From an uncultured Bacteroides sp. (GTDB lineage Bacteria; Bacteroidota; Bacteroidia; Bacteroidales; Bacteroidaceae), in the NCBI GenBank assembly GCA_902492205.1, contig CABUKU010000015.1:1-64000 (forward strand): DNA of 64,000 nt, given 5' to 3'. Shown in pieces: positions 35,063-43,865 of this stretch. The position numbers and the translations under genes are program-made. The notes beneath the pieces are model-generated. The model saw only the letters and a program-made list of their open reading frames with translations. It was not told where the DNA came from and did not search any database. The stretch's first letter is position 1; every line of letters begins with the position of its first letter.

Positions 35063-35512
35063 ATGAACAAGTATATCATCACTCTGATTTTTGTCCTTTT
35101 CACCTGTATATCCTGCACTGAAGATCCTTCGATCGATCCCACCATCATGCCACCCGCCACCACTGAAGGAGCCGGCACATTCGGCTGTTTGATAGACGGC
35201 TGGGTATATACAGCGGGCAGATATGGCAAGCCTGATGCCCGGTACTTCACTGGCGATGAGGAAGAAAAGGAGTATATCGCCATCACGGCACGTACAGACC
35301 AAGAAGAATATATCACTTTCCGCATCATCTCTCCTTCGGAAACGGATGCACCTATTTATACAAATGCACAGTATATCTCCAAGGATAAAGAGACGACCTT
35401 ACCGGACGGTGTAGTACATCTCACCCGCTTCGATAAAGATAAAAAGATAGTCAGCGGCACTTTCGAAGGAGGGAATATCAAAGAAGGACGGTTTGATATA
35501 GTATTTGAATAA
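35063..35512 (+). CDS. Small lipoprotein (DUF6252-like)
   Basis: 149 residues with lipoprotein signal IITLIFVLFTCISC (Cys18), then an acidic/proline linker and a beta-rich domain beginning GTFGCLIDGWVYTAG, a phrase typical of small Bacteroidales lipoproteins that I associate with DUF6252 (from memory). The fold is probably a single beta-sandwich. It is the second gene of a pair with the barrel protein 12 bp upstream. The function is unknown. Confidence 0.65.
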   Translation: MNKYIITLIFVLFTCISCTEDPSIDPTIMPPATTEGAGTFGCLIDGWVYTAGRYGKPDARYFTGDEEEKEYIAITARTDQEEYITFRIISPSETDAPIYTNAQYISKDKETTLPDGVVHLTRFDKDKKIVSGTFEGGNIKEGRFDIVFE

Positions 35513-35607
35513 TAAAGGGGGCAATATTACCACTAAAACAAGAGTTTTCTATTTTTACCTTCAACTGTTCACCATCCCTCTTTTCTTCGATGAAATGGAT
35601 AAAAACA

Positions 35608-35637
35608 GGTGAAGATTAGCTTCTGTTAATCTTCACC
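35608..35637 (+). terminator. Hairpin, possible terminator of the envelope operon
   Basis: GGTGAAGATTA (35608-35618) and TAATCTTCACC (35627-35637) form a perfect 11-bp stem with an 8-nt loop, followed by TTATCTTCATTTT. The pattern (GGTGAA..TTCACC then pyrimidine-rich tail) resembles the hairpins in the direct repeats at 36088-36117 and 38310-38339, so all three may be one element type. Confidence 0.55.
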
Positions 35638-35800
35638 TTATCTTCATTTTACATTCATCATATATTCTTTTCGAAGCATGAGAAATAGAGGGAAACACTG
35701 TAATTTGCTGTGCTTTTTACCCCCCTAAAATTTGGAAATATCAGAAATATTTCGTATATTTACAGTATGAATGAGAAGCCAAAGACCTACGGTTTCGCTC

Positions 35801-36018
35801 ATAAAATCCCTGTCTAACCCAAGTTACACTACGTCTTCTAACCAGTTACACTACTGTAACTGCCGAGTTACTGTACACCGTCTCACCTGTTAGTGTACAC
35901 TGACTCACTTAAATGTCCCGTCGTTTACTCTTAATTGTCCTTATGTTTTTTTTAAATGACCTGTTGTTTTCAGTTAAACATGCTGTTGATTGAAATAAAC
36001 ATGCAGTCGATTGGAAGA
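35801..36018. repeat. Array C: about nine degenerate units of 21-22 bp
   Basis: GTTACACTAC starts at 35823 and 35845, GTTACTGTACAC at 35867 and GTTAGTGTACAC at 35889, all 22 bp apart; a degraded unit precedes at about 35801. The following units change character but keep the spacing: TTAAATGTCC at 35909, TTAATTGTCC at 35931, TTAAATGACC at 35952, TTAAACATGC at 35974 and AAACATGCAGTCGATTG at 35997. Several cores are palindromic (GTGTACAC, GCATGC-like). It has the same unit length as arrays A and B but a longer, more decayed run. Confidence 0.8.
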
Positions 36019-36075
36019 AGTCAGGTAATAGTTGGGGGAAACGAAAACATACCTTGTCATTGCTGACAATAGTTT

Positions 36076-36191
36076 TTGTGAAGATAAAGTGGACATTAGA
36101 GAAGTTAAATGTTCACTCTATCTTCCTTATGCTGAACCTACTAAATGTTAAATGAACATTTGAAGGTAAAAACGGAATATTCCCATTTAAG
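36076..36191. repeat. Direct repeat copy 1 (115 bp) flanking the lipoprotein pair
   Basis: Bases 36121-36191 match 38343-38413 over 71 bp with one difference (T36139 versus A38361). The preceding 45 bp are also similar though degenerate, and both copies carry a hairpin there (here AGTGGACATT at 36088-36097 with AATGTTCACT at 36108-36117, one G-U pair). A second hairpin AAATGTT/AACATTT lies within the conserved part. The copy ends 1 bp before the stop codon of the gene at 36193-37833. Confidence 0.85.
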
Positions 36192-36192
36192 A

Positions 36193-37833
36193 TTACCATC
36201 CATTAGGGTTTATCAAATCTTTTTGAGTTTCATATTTAGGAATATAAGTTCTTGACGAAACAATCGGTGTTGTATCATATGGTTCCTTGGGATAAAATGT
36301 TACCATTACTTTGATTACATAATTAGGATTCTTAACGGGAATATTATCCTCAAACCATATTTCCTTCTTCCGCCTACTGTAATCATCTGCATTATTAGAA
36401 TGGCTTGATACTCTATCATAACTATATCTCGGTCTATCTAAAAACACATTTCCACCATCATCATTGCATACTTCATTACCTATGATAGGAGGAACATCAA
36501 ATGAACTGGCATAAGAATAGTTAGGAAAAAACATATCTTTACCCCAATGATAATTTCCCCCAAACTGTTTATAATACATTAATTCATAATCAACCTCATA
36601 TTTACTGAAACATGCCATAGCAGCAGGATTAACGATAACATTTACCGGATTAGTGCGTACAATTCTTGTATAACTATAAGAACGTTCATCGGAATCCTTT
36701 GACCAAATAGCTCCACTACTAAACGTTATGACCGGAGCTTCTGAAAGATTCCAAACCCCCAATGGTTCATTATAAGACGGCAAAAAATAATCCGTACTTT
36801 CCACTTGCGAACCGGGAGAAACAAGACTGACAAGAGGATTTATATTTGTATTGGAATTCATTGTAAAATCCGACTTTGCCTCAATTGTACCTGTTGTCCT
36901 AATTTTCAGTGTTTGAGTAGTAGTTGTCTTCTTTGTCAAGAAAGAACCAAATAAAAAATTAATGCCTGATTTAAGCAATCCCTCGCTTCCTGTTGAAACA
37001 ATTTCCGATATAGGCGTTGATATTAAAGGACTCATCTTTGCACTATCCAATTTATTATGCACAAATTTTCCAAGTTCTTTTCCAAATCCGGAAACTCCCG
37101 CATCTATCATATTCGATAATACAGGAAACCTCGGAGCAGTGCCGGTAGAAACAATAGTGCCTTCCGAGTCCAACTGCAAACTTCCCCTCGTTGTAATTTT
37201 ACCTTGTGTTACATCATATGATCTGATACCCATCTTTTGGGCAACAGAAGAAGAATTCGGATCATAACAGAGTTCTACATCAAAACAGTTCCAGCCTCTT
37301 GAGATGCCTTTGGACTCTACAGATGATATATTTGTAGTATAGACATTAAATGTACTGTTTGTATTCATCGGTGTCGTAAAATGCCCGATACTGTTAAGCA
37401 TGGAAGTAGGTTTGGTAAACGATAGCTGCCAAAAAGTAGTATTAGCAGTAGTTACATCATAAATATCATAATAGAATACTCTTAATATGCCTCTCAGTTT
37501 GTTATAGAAAATAAGATAATATTTTCCATAAGTAGCAGCAGCAGACTCTGTACATAAGTTATAAACCAACTCCCAACCATCTTCTTTCTTATAGTCTTCC
37601 AATATCTCACTCGGAATATTGGCATCGGCTGCATTGTACCAAGGCAGAATTACATTCTTATAACCGAATAATGCAATAGATGTATTGTCTTCCCAATCAA
37701 AGACTGGAGAAGTTGTTTGCGTAATCACTCTTGTCGTAACACTCTCCAACCTGTCATTAGAGAATATATATTGCTCATTATCCGAACAAGCACATAATAT
37801 AATTACTAAAAATAGAATATTGATTTTATTCAT
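36193..37833 (-). CDS. Large lipoprotein of unknown function
   Basis: 546 residues with a lipoprotein signal (INILFLVIILCAC, Cys16). The mature protein is rich in Thr, Ser, Asn and aromatic residues and lacks long hydrophobic helices after the signal except a glycine-rich stretch near 235-300 (DAGVSGFGKELGKFVHNKLD, SEGLLKSGINFLFGSFLTKK). That stretch could be membrane-active, somewhat like a secretion or pore module, but I recognise no family. It lies 2 bp downstream of the small lipoprotein gene. Base composition is clearly more A/T-rich than eno or clpB. Both genes sit between two direct repeats, suggesting acquisition as a unit. Confidence 0.6.
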   Translation of the reverse strand: MNKINILFLVIILCACSDNEQYIFSNDRLESVTTRVITQTTSPVFDWEDNTSIALFGYKNVILPWYNAADANIPSEILEDYKKEDGWELVYNLCTESAAATYGKYYLIFYNKLRGILRVFYYDIYDVTTANTTFWQLSFTKPTSMLNSIGHFTTPMNTNSTFNVYTTNISSVESKGISRGWNCFDVELCYDPNSSSVAQKMGIRSYDVTQGKITTRGSLQLDSEGTIVSTGTAPRFPVLSNMIDAGVSGFGKELGKFVHNKLDSAKMSPLISTPISEIVSTGSEGLLKSGINFLFGSFLTKKTTTTQTLKIRTTGTIEAKSDFTMNSNTNINPLVSLVSPGSQVESTDYFLPSYNEPLGVWNLSEAPVITFSSGAIWSKDSDERSYSYTRIVRTNPVNVIVNPAAMACFSKYEVDYELMYYKQFGGNYHWGKDMFFPNYSYASSFDVPPIIGNEVCNDDGGNVFLDRPRYSYDRVSSHSNNADDYSRRKKEIWFEDNIPVKNPNYVIKVMVTFYPKEPYDTTPIVSSRTYIPKYETQKDLINPNGW

Positions 37834-37835
37834 AA

Positions 37836-38180
37836 TTATTCATCAAAATAGAAAGTGAACACTTTATCAATGGAAGATAAAAAAAAACTCGTTAGATGAT
37901 TTAAGTCAAAGACTAAATCAAATGATTGTTTTGATTCTGGATGTTTAGCATATAAAAATTGTCCTTCAATATAAAAGGAAAATTCATAATTACGGTTTGC
38001 ACTTTTACTAACAAAAGAAGCCACAGCTTTAGCTTGGTTAGTATTTACCAACTCCATAATCTTCTCTCCTGTAATTTCACCGGGAGTTTTAACTACAACA
38101 TCATCTTGACATCCTGTTAAGGATATAGACATTTGGCAAGTCAGAACAATCAAAATAAGAAATTTCAGAATAGTTTTCAT
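37836..38180 (-). CDS. Small lipoprotein of unknown function
   Basis: 114 residues with lipoprotein signal ILKFLILIVLTCQMSISLTGC (Cys24). The mature 90 residues include KIMELVNTNQAKAVASFV and a beta-rich end (YEFSFYIEGQFLYAKHP, VFTFYFDE). No family is recognised. It is the first gene of a two-gene minus-strand unit (2-bp gap to the larger lipoprotein) flanked by direct repeats. Confidence 0.6.
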   Translation of the reverse strand: MKTILKFLILIVLTCQMSISLTGCQDDVVVKTPGEITGEKIMELVNTNQAKAVASFVSKSANRNYEFSFYIEGQFLYAKHPESKQSFDLVFDLNHLTSFFLSSIDKVFTFYFDE

Positions 38181-38297
38181 AATAGTTAGTTTTTAAGGTT
38201 TAACAATCGCATTATCACAACACACAATTATAAGAAATATAATTTACATACACAAGCATTTTTCTTATTAATATTCAAAGGAATAAGATAAAAAAAC

Positions 38298-38413
38298 AAA
38301 TAAAGAAAAGGTGAACATTAGGATAACCAAACGTTCACCTTTTCTTCCTTATGCTGAACCAACTAAATGTTAAATGAACATTTGAAGGTAAAAACGGAAT
38401 ATTCCCATTTAAG
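38298..38413. repeat. Direct repeat copy 2 (115 bp) at the 3' end of the sulfatase gene
   Basis: Partner of 36076-36191, 2222 bp away in the same orientation. It contains the hairpin GGTGAAC (38310-38316) / GTTCACC (38333-38339) followed by TTTTCTTCC, and the shared AAATGTT/AACATTT hairpin. It ends 4 bp from the sulfatase stop codon, just as copy 1 abuts the stop of the lipoprotein gene, so each copy is the 3' flank of a minus-strand gene. Confidence 0.85.
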
Positions 38414-38417
38414 GGGA

Positions 38418-40013
38418 CTAATACTCATCCACCTTCAAGTCTTCGCGGTATTTGTCCAACCGTTGCTGCAAGCGGTCTGCCACTTCCTTGTATTCGGGTT
38501 TGCCATACAGGTTGCGGAGTTCATCTGGATCGCTCTGCAAATCATACAGTTCATTGCAATTAATAGCCTCATCCTTTTCATTCTTTTCACCATAGAAGTG
38601 GATCAGTTTATAGCGTTCGTCACGCACTCCGTCGTGGCGGCGGACGTAGTGGATGGCGGGATAATCATAGTAATGGTAGTAAAGGTATTCGCGCCAATCC
38701 TTCGGAGTTTCGCCTCCAAAGAGTGGTTTGAGGGAAGTTCCTACCATATAATCGGGCTTCTCCACTCCGGCTATATCCAGATAAGTGGGTGCGTAGTCGA
38801 TATTTTGCACCAAAGCATTGCACTCGCTCCCGGCTTTCATTCCGGCGGGATAGCGGATGATAAGCGGAGTGCGGAAAGATTCTTCGTACATGAAGCGTTT
38901 GTCAAACCATCCGTGCTCACCCATGTAGAAGCCTTGGTCGGAAGTATAGACAATAACCGTGTTATCCATCAATCCTTCTTTTTCAAGATAAGCAATCAAG
39001 CGCCCCACTTCATCGTCTATCGACTTGATGCAGCGAACGTAATCTTTAATGTAACGCTGGTATTTCCATTTCAGCAAGTCATCGCCTGTAAGTCGGCTGT
39101 CGATGAACTTCTCGTTGCGGGGCTTGTAAGATGCGAGCCATGATTCACGCTGTTCGGGCGTCATGCGGTCAATGGATGCCTGCCAGCCGTCCACGTTCCA
39201 TTCGTTCTTGTAGGGCATCACGTCCTTCAGTTCATCTACTTTCAAATCATAGACCAACGTCATATTTTCCTTGATGCGCATTTCCTGTGTGCGGGCAGCA
39301 TCACACCGGGTGGAGTAGTCGTCACGGAATGTATCGGGATAGGGGAACTCTATATCCTCGTATAAGTCCATGTATTTAGGTTCGGGCATCCAGTTGCGAT
39401 GAGGCGCTTTGTGATGAACAAGCAGGCAGAAAGGTTTATCCTTGTCCCGCCCTTCGAGGAACTCAATGGCATGGTCGGTGGTGAGCGTAGTTGCATAGCC
39501 TTCCTCACGCACATACTTGCCATTCGTCTCTTTGCTTTTGAAGTCGGGGTTATAGTAATCTCCTTGGTCGTTGAGCACGTGATAATAATCAAATCCCTTC
39601 GGTTCGCATTGCATGTGCCACTTCCCCACTACTCCGGTTTGATAGCCGTGCTGTTGGAGTATCTCGGAAAAGAATGTTTTAGTGGTATCGATCCCCGCTC
39701 CCAATTGACGCTGTCCGTTCTGGTGGCTATACAGTCCCGTCATCAGGCAAGCCCGGCTCGGAGTGGATAAAGAGTTCTCCACAAATGCCTGACGGAAAAG
39801 CATACCTTCGGCAGCAAGGCGGTCAAGGTTTGGCGTAGGAGCAAGTTTAGAGAGGGGATGACCGTAAGCGCTGATAGTCTGATACGAATGGTCGTCCGTC
39901 ATAATGTGTATGATGTTAAGGGGCTTTTGAGCCATATCCTTCTGCCGTGTGCCACAAGCAGATAAAAGAAAAACCGGTACTATAAGAGCACCGGTTTGAA
40001 TAAGTCTTTCCAT
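38418..40013 (-). CDS. Sulfatase (serine-type, lipoprotein), probably N-acetylglucosamine-6-sulfatase-like
   Basis: 531 residues with lipoprotein signal (IVPVFLLSAC, Cys20). The S1-family signature S-x-P-S-R is at 83-87 (STPSRACLMTG); Ser83 would be converted to formylglycine by a radical-SAM maturase not present in this window. Metal-site segments are NIIHIMTDDHSYQ near the start and DQGFYMGEHGWFDKRF near 358-373. The style of sequence recalls Bacteroides heparan/mucin GlcNAc-6-O-sulfatases (subfamily S1_11), from memory. It is the last gene of the large locus, 59 bp beyond the metallophosphoesterase. Confidence 0.88.
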   Translation of the reverse strand: MERLIQTGALIVPVFLLSACGTRQKDMAQKPLNIIHIMTDDHSYQTISAYGHPLSKLAPTPNLDRLAAEGMLFRQAFVENSLSTPSRACLMTGLYSHQNGQRQLGAGIDTTKTFFSEILQQHGYQTGVVGKWHMQCEPKGFDYYHVLNDQGDYYNPDFKSKETNGKYVREEGYATTLTTDHAIEFLEGRDKDKPFCLLVHHKAPHRNWMPEPKYMDLYEDIEFPYPDTFRDDYSTRCDAARTQEMRIKENMTLVYDLKVDELKDVMPYKNEWNVDGWQASIDRMTPEQRESWLASYKPRNEKFIDSRLTGDDLLKWKYQRYIKDYVRCIKSIDDEVGRLIAYLEKEGLMDNTVIVYTSDQGFYMGEHGWFDKRFMYEESFRTPLIIRYPAGMKAGSECNALVQNIDYAPTYLDIAGVEKPDYMVGTSLKPLFGGETPKDWREYLYYHYYDYPAIHYVRRHDGVRDERYKLIHFYGEKNEKDEAINCNELYDLQSDPDELRNLYGKPEYKEVADRLQQRLDKYREDLKVDEY

Positions 40014-40072
40014 AATATGATATTTATCCGGTTTCTACGGACAAATATAATAAGGAATATTTAATTGTATCG

Positions 40073-41521
40073 TTATTTCGGAAGATAAAGCATATCGTCG
40101 GGTAAAAGAGTTTCCATGATTTCACGGCCGGAGAAGCTGACTTCCAATGCCTGTCCCATGTAATCTTCAAAATAAAGGACACGCAACTCGTGATAACCTG
40201 CATCAAGAGCTATCTTCCCTCCGGCACGGCGTGCGCTGTGTCCGCCATCGTTGTCAACTACTTCCTGCCCGTCGATAAACAGTCTTGAACCGTCATCGGA
40301 GAAAGTATAGAAACGGTAAACGCCTTTCTCGGGTATCTTCACCAACGTGCGGAAATCGTAAGCAAAGTGGTCTTCCACAGGAGCTTCTTTAATGGAGAAG
40401 TTCTTCATAGTTCCTTCTTTCACTTTCTTGCATGAAGCTATCTGGTCTGTGTGTTTGCACTTTCCTTCATAATAGGTATAAGCAACTCCGTGTTCTTTCG
40501 GATTCACATTCTTTGCCGGAAGATAAGTCATGGTTTCTTCTTCCGTAGAAGTCAACTCCGACGGATAATAGTATGTAAACTCACGTCCTGAAGGTGTACG
40601 CACCCAAGTATCGAAGCGGTGCTTGCCTTCCCGGAGCTCAATGATACGTGCCCCCCGTTGCAATTCACCGTAAGCATCTGCTCCCGTTACACGTCCGAAA
40701 CCTAAAGTAATGCCGTATTCCATTCCTACGAAGTCATTGTCATGGTCATGTCCCACAAACACTCCCATTACATCCTGCATGTCGACCAATGAAGCAAACA
40801 TGCCCGAGTTGATGTCTGCCCCGGCTATGCCTTCGCCATCTGTCCCCACTGTGGTGTCACGTCCGATAATATTCTTGTATTCCATCAAAGGAATATGGAA
40901 GAACATCAAGGAAGGCACGGGCTTACCACCGTTGTTACGGGTAAACTGTGCACTTTGGTTGCGATACCACTCTATTTCATCAAAGTGAATCCAATCATAT
41001 TCCCCATACTTATTAACAGGCTTGTAATCATTGGAGTCCATGCTGTATAAAACAGCTTCTACTTTGTTCTTACCTTTGGAGTCATAGACAGGAATTGCAC
41101 AATTGCCGCATCCCATGATTTCTTTCGGTCCTTTATCGCCTACATAATAAGGAGACTTCATGAGGAAGTCATAAATTACATCTTTAGTCAGATACTCCGC
41201 ATCATGGTTTCCCATAGTAACGGTAAAAGGCATCTTGGCATCTTCGAAAATTTTAACTATGGCTTTCCAGCCCTTGAGTGCGGGATCATAAGTCACCACA
41301 TCACCCGTCAGGATAGCAAAATCGGGGTTCTCGGCTTTTAACACAGCTTGGATAGTAGCTGTTGTCTCTGCACATTTCGGAGAATTGGGCATCCAGTGTA
41401 TATCGGTAAACTGAACAATTTTGAACTTGCCGTCTTTATTAAAAGAGAACTGCCTCCCGGCAAACATCCCGGTCGGAACAATGCCCAGCAATACTAGTAT
41501 AAGGATTAATATCTTTTTCAT
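40073..41521 (-). CDS. Secreted metallophosphoesterase with C-terminal PA14-like domain
   Basis: 482 residues. A signal peptide (to about residue 21) is followed by a calcineurin-type phosphoesterase domain (25-290) with all metal motifs: FTDIHW, LTGDVVTYD, TMGNHDAEY, FFHIPL and FVGHDHDND. Residues about 340-478 form a PA14-like sugar-binding module (GVYRFYTFSDDGSRLFIDGQ, LRVLYFEDYMGQALEVSF). It probably removes phosphate from a glycan or a released sugar phosphate at the cell surface or in the periplasm. It is 17 bp from the GH20 gene. The GH92 protein of this operon carries a closely similar PA14 module. Confidence 0.85.
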   Translation of the reverse strand: MKKILILILVLLGIVPTGMFAGRQFSFNKDGKFKIVQFTDIHWMPNSPKCAETTATIQAVLKAENPDFAILTGDVVTYDPALKGWKAIVKIFEDAKMPFTVTMGNHDAEYLTKDVIYDFLMKSPYYVGDKGPKEIMGCGNCAIPVYDSKGKNKVEAVLYSMDSNDYKPVNKYGEYDWIHFDEIEWYRNQSAQFTRNNGGKPVPSLMFFHIPLMEYKNIIGRDTTVGTDGEGIAGADINSGMFASLVDMQDVMGVFVGHDHDNDFVGMEYGITLGFGRVTGADAYGELQRGARIIELREGKHRFDTWVRTPSGREFTYYYPSELTSTEEETMTYLPAKNVNPKEHGVAYTYYEGKCKHTDQIASCKKVKEGTMKNFSIKEAPVEDHFAYDFRTLVKIPEKGVYRFYTFSDDGSRLFIDGQEVVDNDGGHSARRAGGKIALDAGYHELRVLYFEDYMGQALEVSFSGREIMETLLPDDMLYLPK

Positions 41522-41537
41522 GGCTCACTATTTTTGG

Positions 41538-43865
41538 TTAATGTATTTCTATTTCATCTAAAGCCAACTCGCTTTGCTGCCCTTCGTGGTGATAACCTTT
41601 CGGACACAAGCCCCCACTCAACAGTTCCAAACGAACAAATGAAGCCTCGGTTTCGGGGAACGAAAGAGAAGCAGGGAAGCGGGTTCCTTCCGTCAGGGTG
41701 AAGTCATAAGCCAACTCTTTGCTACCAACCGGAACAAATGTCTTTCCATCTTTGGAAACAGAAACACTCATAGCTCTTGCCGGCCAAATGTCGTTATGCG
41801 GACGCCACAAAGATGAGAAAGCAACGTCTTTCACCGGTTGCGGTTTCTTTAAATCAACAACAACCTGCACTGTATCCTGATAGAAGCTGATCCAACGGCG
41901 CATATCATGGGCATAGCCACGAATACCGTCTGTCAGTCCGAAGCCTTTGTTCACATGTTCCCAACCGGCTTCGGGATTGCACTTGTAATCACATCCTGTT
42001 GCCTTATTCACAGCAAAGCCTTTACGGGTAATCTTGCCCAAAGGTTTGCCGTCTTTATAAACAGCAGCATAAATAATCGCATCTTCCGACAAACGCACAG
42101 GCGCTTCATAAAGAGAAGATGAAGCAGTTACTACCGAATCATTAATCGAATAATAAATATCAGTGCCGGGACAGAAAGTTTTCAATGTTACTTCATAAGC
42201 ATTATCCGTTTTGTTCCATGCTCCCGTCAAAGTCACCTCATAGAAGTTACGACAGGCATTCACTCCGCAATAGTCCAAACGTTTGAAGCCATCGGCTAAC
42301 CTATGGGTAAACTGCTCAAAGTTTTTCCTGTCCGGTTTAGTCCACTGTACTTCCGCCATTGCCAACAAACGGGGAAAAGCCATGTATTCAAAATATTCGG
42401 GAGTTTGAATATATTCACCCCAGATATTAGCCTGCGGACCAATTATATAAGATTGTTCTTCTTCGGTTAATTCGGCGGGAAGCGGATTATAGGCATACGC
42501 ACTGTCAAGAGGAAGGAAACTGCCGATTTCCTGCGGTGCAAACTCCGGATCTTCCTGATAATGGTCATAATAGCAATAATCTCCCGGTGTCATTATTACG
42601 CGGTGTTTCTGTTTGGCAGCAGCAATACCGCCCTTCTCACCACGCCAAGACATCACTGTCGCATTAGGAGCCAAACCACCTTCAAGGATTTCGTCCCAGC
42701 CAATAATGTCACGTCCTTTACTATTGACGAACTTCTCTATTCTATGGATAAAGTAACTCTGTAATGCTTCTTCGTCTTTCAAGCCCTCTTTCTTCATCAA
42801 AGCCTGACAATGATCGCATTTCTTCCATGCTTTCTTCGGACACTCATCGCCACCGATATGGATATAATGACTGGGGAACAGGTCGATAACCTCTGTCAAT
42901 ACATCTTCAAGAAAAGCAAATGTATTTTCCTTCGGACAGAATACTTCATCGAATACATCGAAATAATCACGTACCACATACGTTTTTCCCAATCCGCAAG
43001 ACAGCTCCGGATAAGATGCCAAAGCAGCAGATGCATGTCCCGGCATTTCAATTTCGGGCACGACTGTAATGAAGCGATCGGCAGCATATTTGATAATTTC
43101 TTTTATCTCTTCCTGAGTATAGAATCCTCTTTTCTCAATTCCATCATAACGGCGGGGCCAGTAATAATCGGAATGCCCTATTTGAGTCTGCTTACGGTAA
43201 GAACCCACTTCCGTCAGTTTAGGATATTTCTTTATTTCAATTCTCCAACCCTGATCATCAGTCAGATGGAAATGGAAATTATTCATTTTATACATTGCCA
43301 TCATGTCGATGAACTTAAGGACAGCTTCTTTAGGCAAGAAATTACGACCTACATCCATCATAGCCCCACGATAAGGAAAACGGGGAGCATCATTAATAGA
43401 AACCGAAGGAATTTCTATTTTAGCCAAATCCTTTTCTCCCGGATTATATATTTCGGCAGGCATCAATTGCAATAAAGACTGAACGCCATAAAATAATCCT
43501 GCACCGATATCATTGGATTTTATCTCAATTTTATCGGGTGACACATTCAAGACGTAGGCTTCATTGGGTAAAGAGTTATCTGTAACGAAACTAATGGAAG
43601 CTTTCTCTCCTTCGGACACTTGCTTCAATGCAATAGCAGTATTCTTTAAAGCATCCTGCAAATAATGAAATACGTTTGTTGATAAACTATCCGACGGAAC
43701 AGAAACTGTTGTTTCACCTTGTAGAATAAATTTGCCGGATTGTGCGGTTAACTCGTTGGGTAAGGGAATTATATTATACTCTGTTGCAGCATTGTTCTTT
43801 CCCCCTTGACAGGAGGAAAGAACCAAAAATGCAGCAAGCAGAAACCCTGCTATGCTTTTTTTCAT
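41538..43865 (-). CDS. GH20 beta-N-acetylhexosaminidase lipoprotein
   Basis: 775 residues with lipoprotein signal (FLLAAFLVLSSC). Order: GH20b domain (about 28-155), GH20 catalytic barrel (158-510) with the substrate-assisted catalytic pair Asp340-Glu341 in HIGGDECPKKAW, a chitobiase-type C-terminal domain (about 560-625) and an F5/8 type C-like region (about 640-775). It removes terminal beta-linked GlcNAc or GalNAc. Its start overlaps the GH125 stop by 4 bp, showing tight coupling. With the sulfatase and mannosidases it suggests a HexNAc-bearing substrate. Confidence 0.95.
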   Translation of the reverse strand: MKKSIAGFLLAAFLVLSSCQGGKNNAATEYNIIPLPNELTAQSGKFILQGETTVSVPSDSLSTNVFHYLQDALKNTAIALKQVSEGEKASISFVTDNSLPNEAYVLNVSPDKIEIKSNDIGAGLFYGVQSLLQLMPAEIYNPGEKDLAKIEIPSVSINDAPRFPYRGAMMDVGRNFLPKEAVLKFIDMMAMYKMNNFHFHLTDDQGWRIEIKKYPKLTEVGSYRKQTQIGHSDYYWPRRYDGIEKRGFYTQEEIKEIIKYAADRFITVVPEIEMPGHASAALASYPELSCGLGKTYVVRDYFDVFDEVFCPKENTFAFLEDVLTEVIDLFPSHYIHIGGDECPKKAWKKCDHCQALMKKEGLKDEEALQSYFIHRIEKFVNSKGRDIIGWDEILEGGLAPNATVMSWRGEKGGIAAAKQKHRVIMTPGDYCYYDHYQEDPEFAPQEIGSFLPLDSAYAYNPLPAELTEEEQSYIIGPQANIWGEYIQTPEYFEYMAFPRLLAMAEVQWTKPDRKNFEQFTHRLADGFKRLDYCGVNACRNFYEVTLTGAWNKTDNAYEVTLKTFCPGTDIYYSINDSVVTASSSLYEAPVRLSEDAIIYAAVYKDGKPLGKITRKGFAVNKATGCDYKCNPEAGWEHVNKGFGLTDGIRGYAHDMRRWISFYQDTVQVVVDLKKPQPVKDVAFSSLWRPHNDIWPARAMSVSVSKDGKTFVPVGSKELAYDFTLTEGTRFPASLSFPETEASFVRLELLSGGLCPKGYHHEGQQSELALDEIEIH

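Larger units (their letters stand above)
35513..36192. other. 680-bp gene-free region packed with repeats
   Basis: No ORF of note. It contains, in order: an inverted 20-bp match (35552-35571) to bases 36153-36172 with one difference; a hairpin at 35608-35637; array C (35801-36018); and copy 1 of the 115-bp direct repeat (36076-36191). It separates the converging genes ending at 35512 and 36193. The density of repeats suggests a recombination-prone spot. Confidence 0.7.

Noticed and set aside
35801..36018. CRISPR array
   Set aside because: Units run head to tail with no unique spacers between identical repeats, the unit is only 22 bp and drifts, and there are no cas genes.
38367..39143. 258-residue plus-strand open frame starting MLNEHLKVK
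   Set aside because: Antisense to the sulfatase, whose catalytic motifs are complete. The composition is that of a shadow frame.
42810..43475. 221-residue plus-strand open frame
   Set aside because: Antisense to the GH20 catalytic domain and without a domain or ribosome-binding site.
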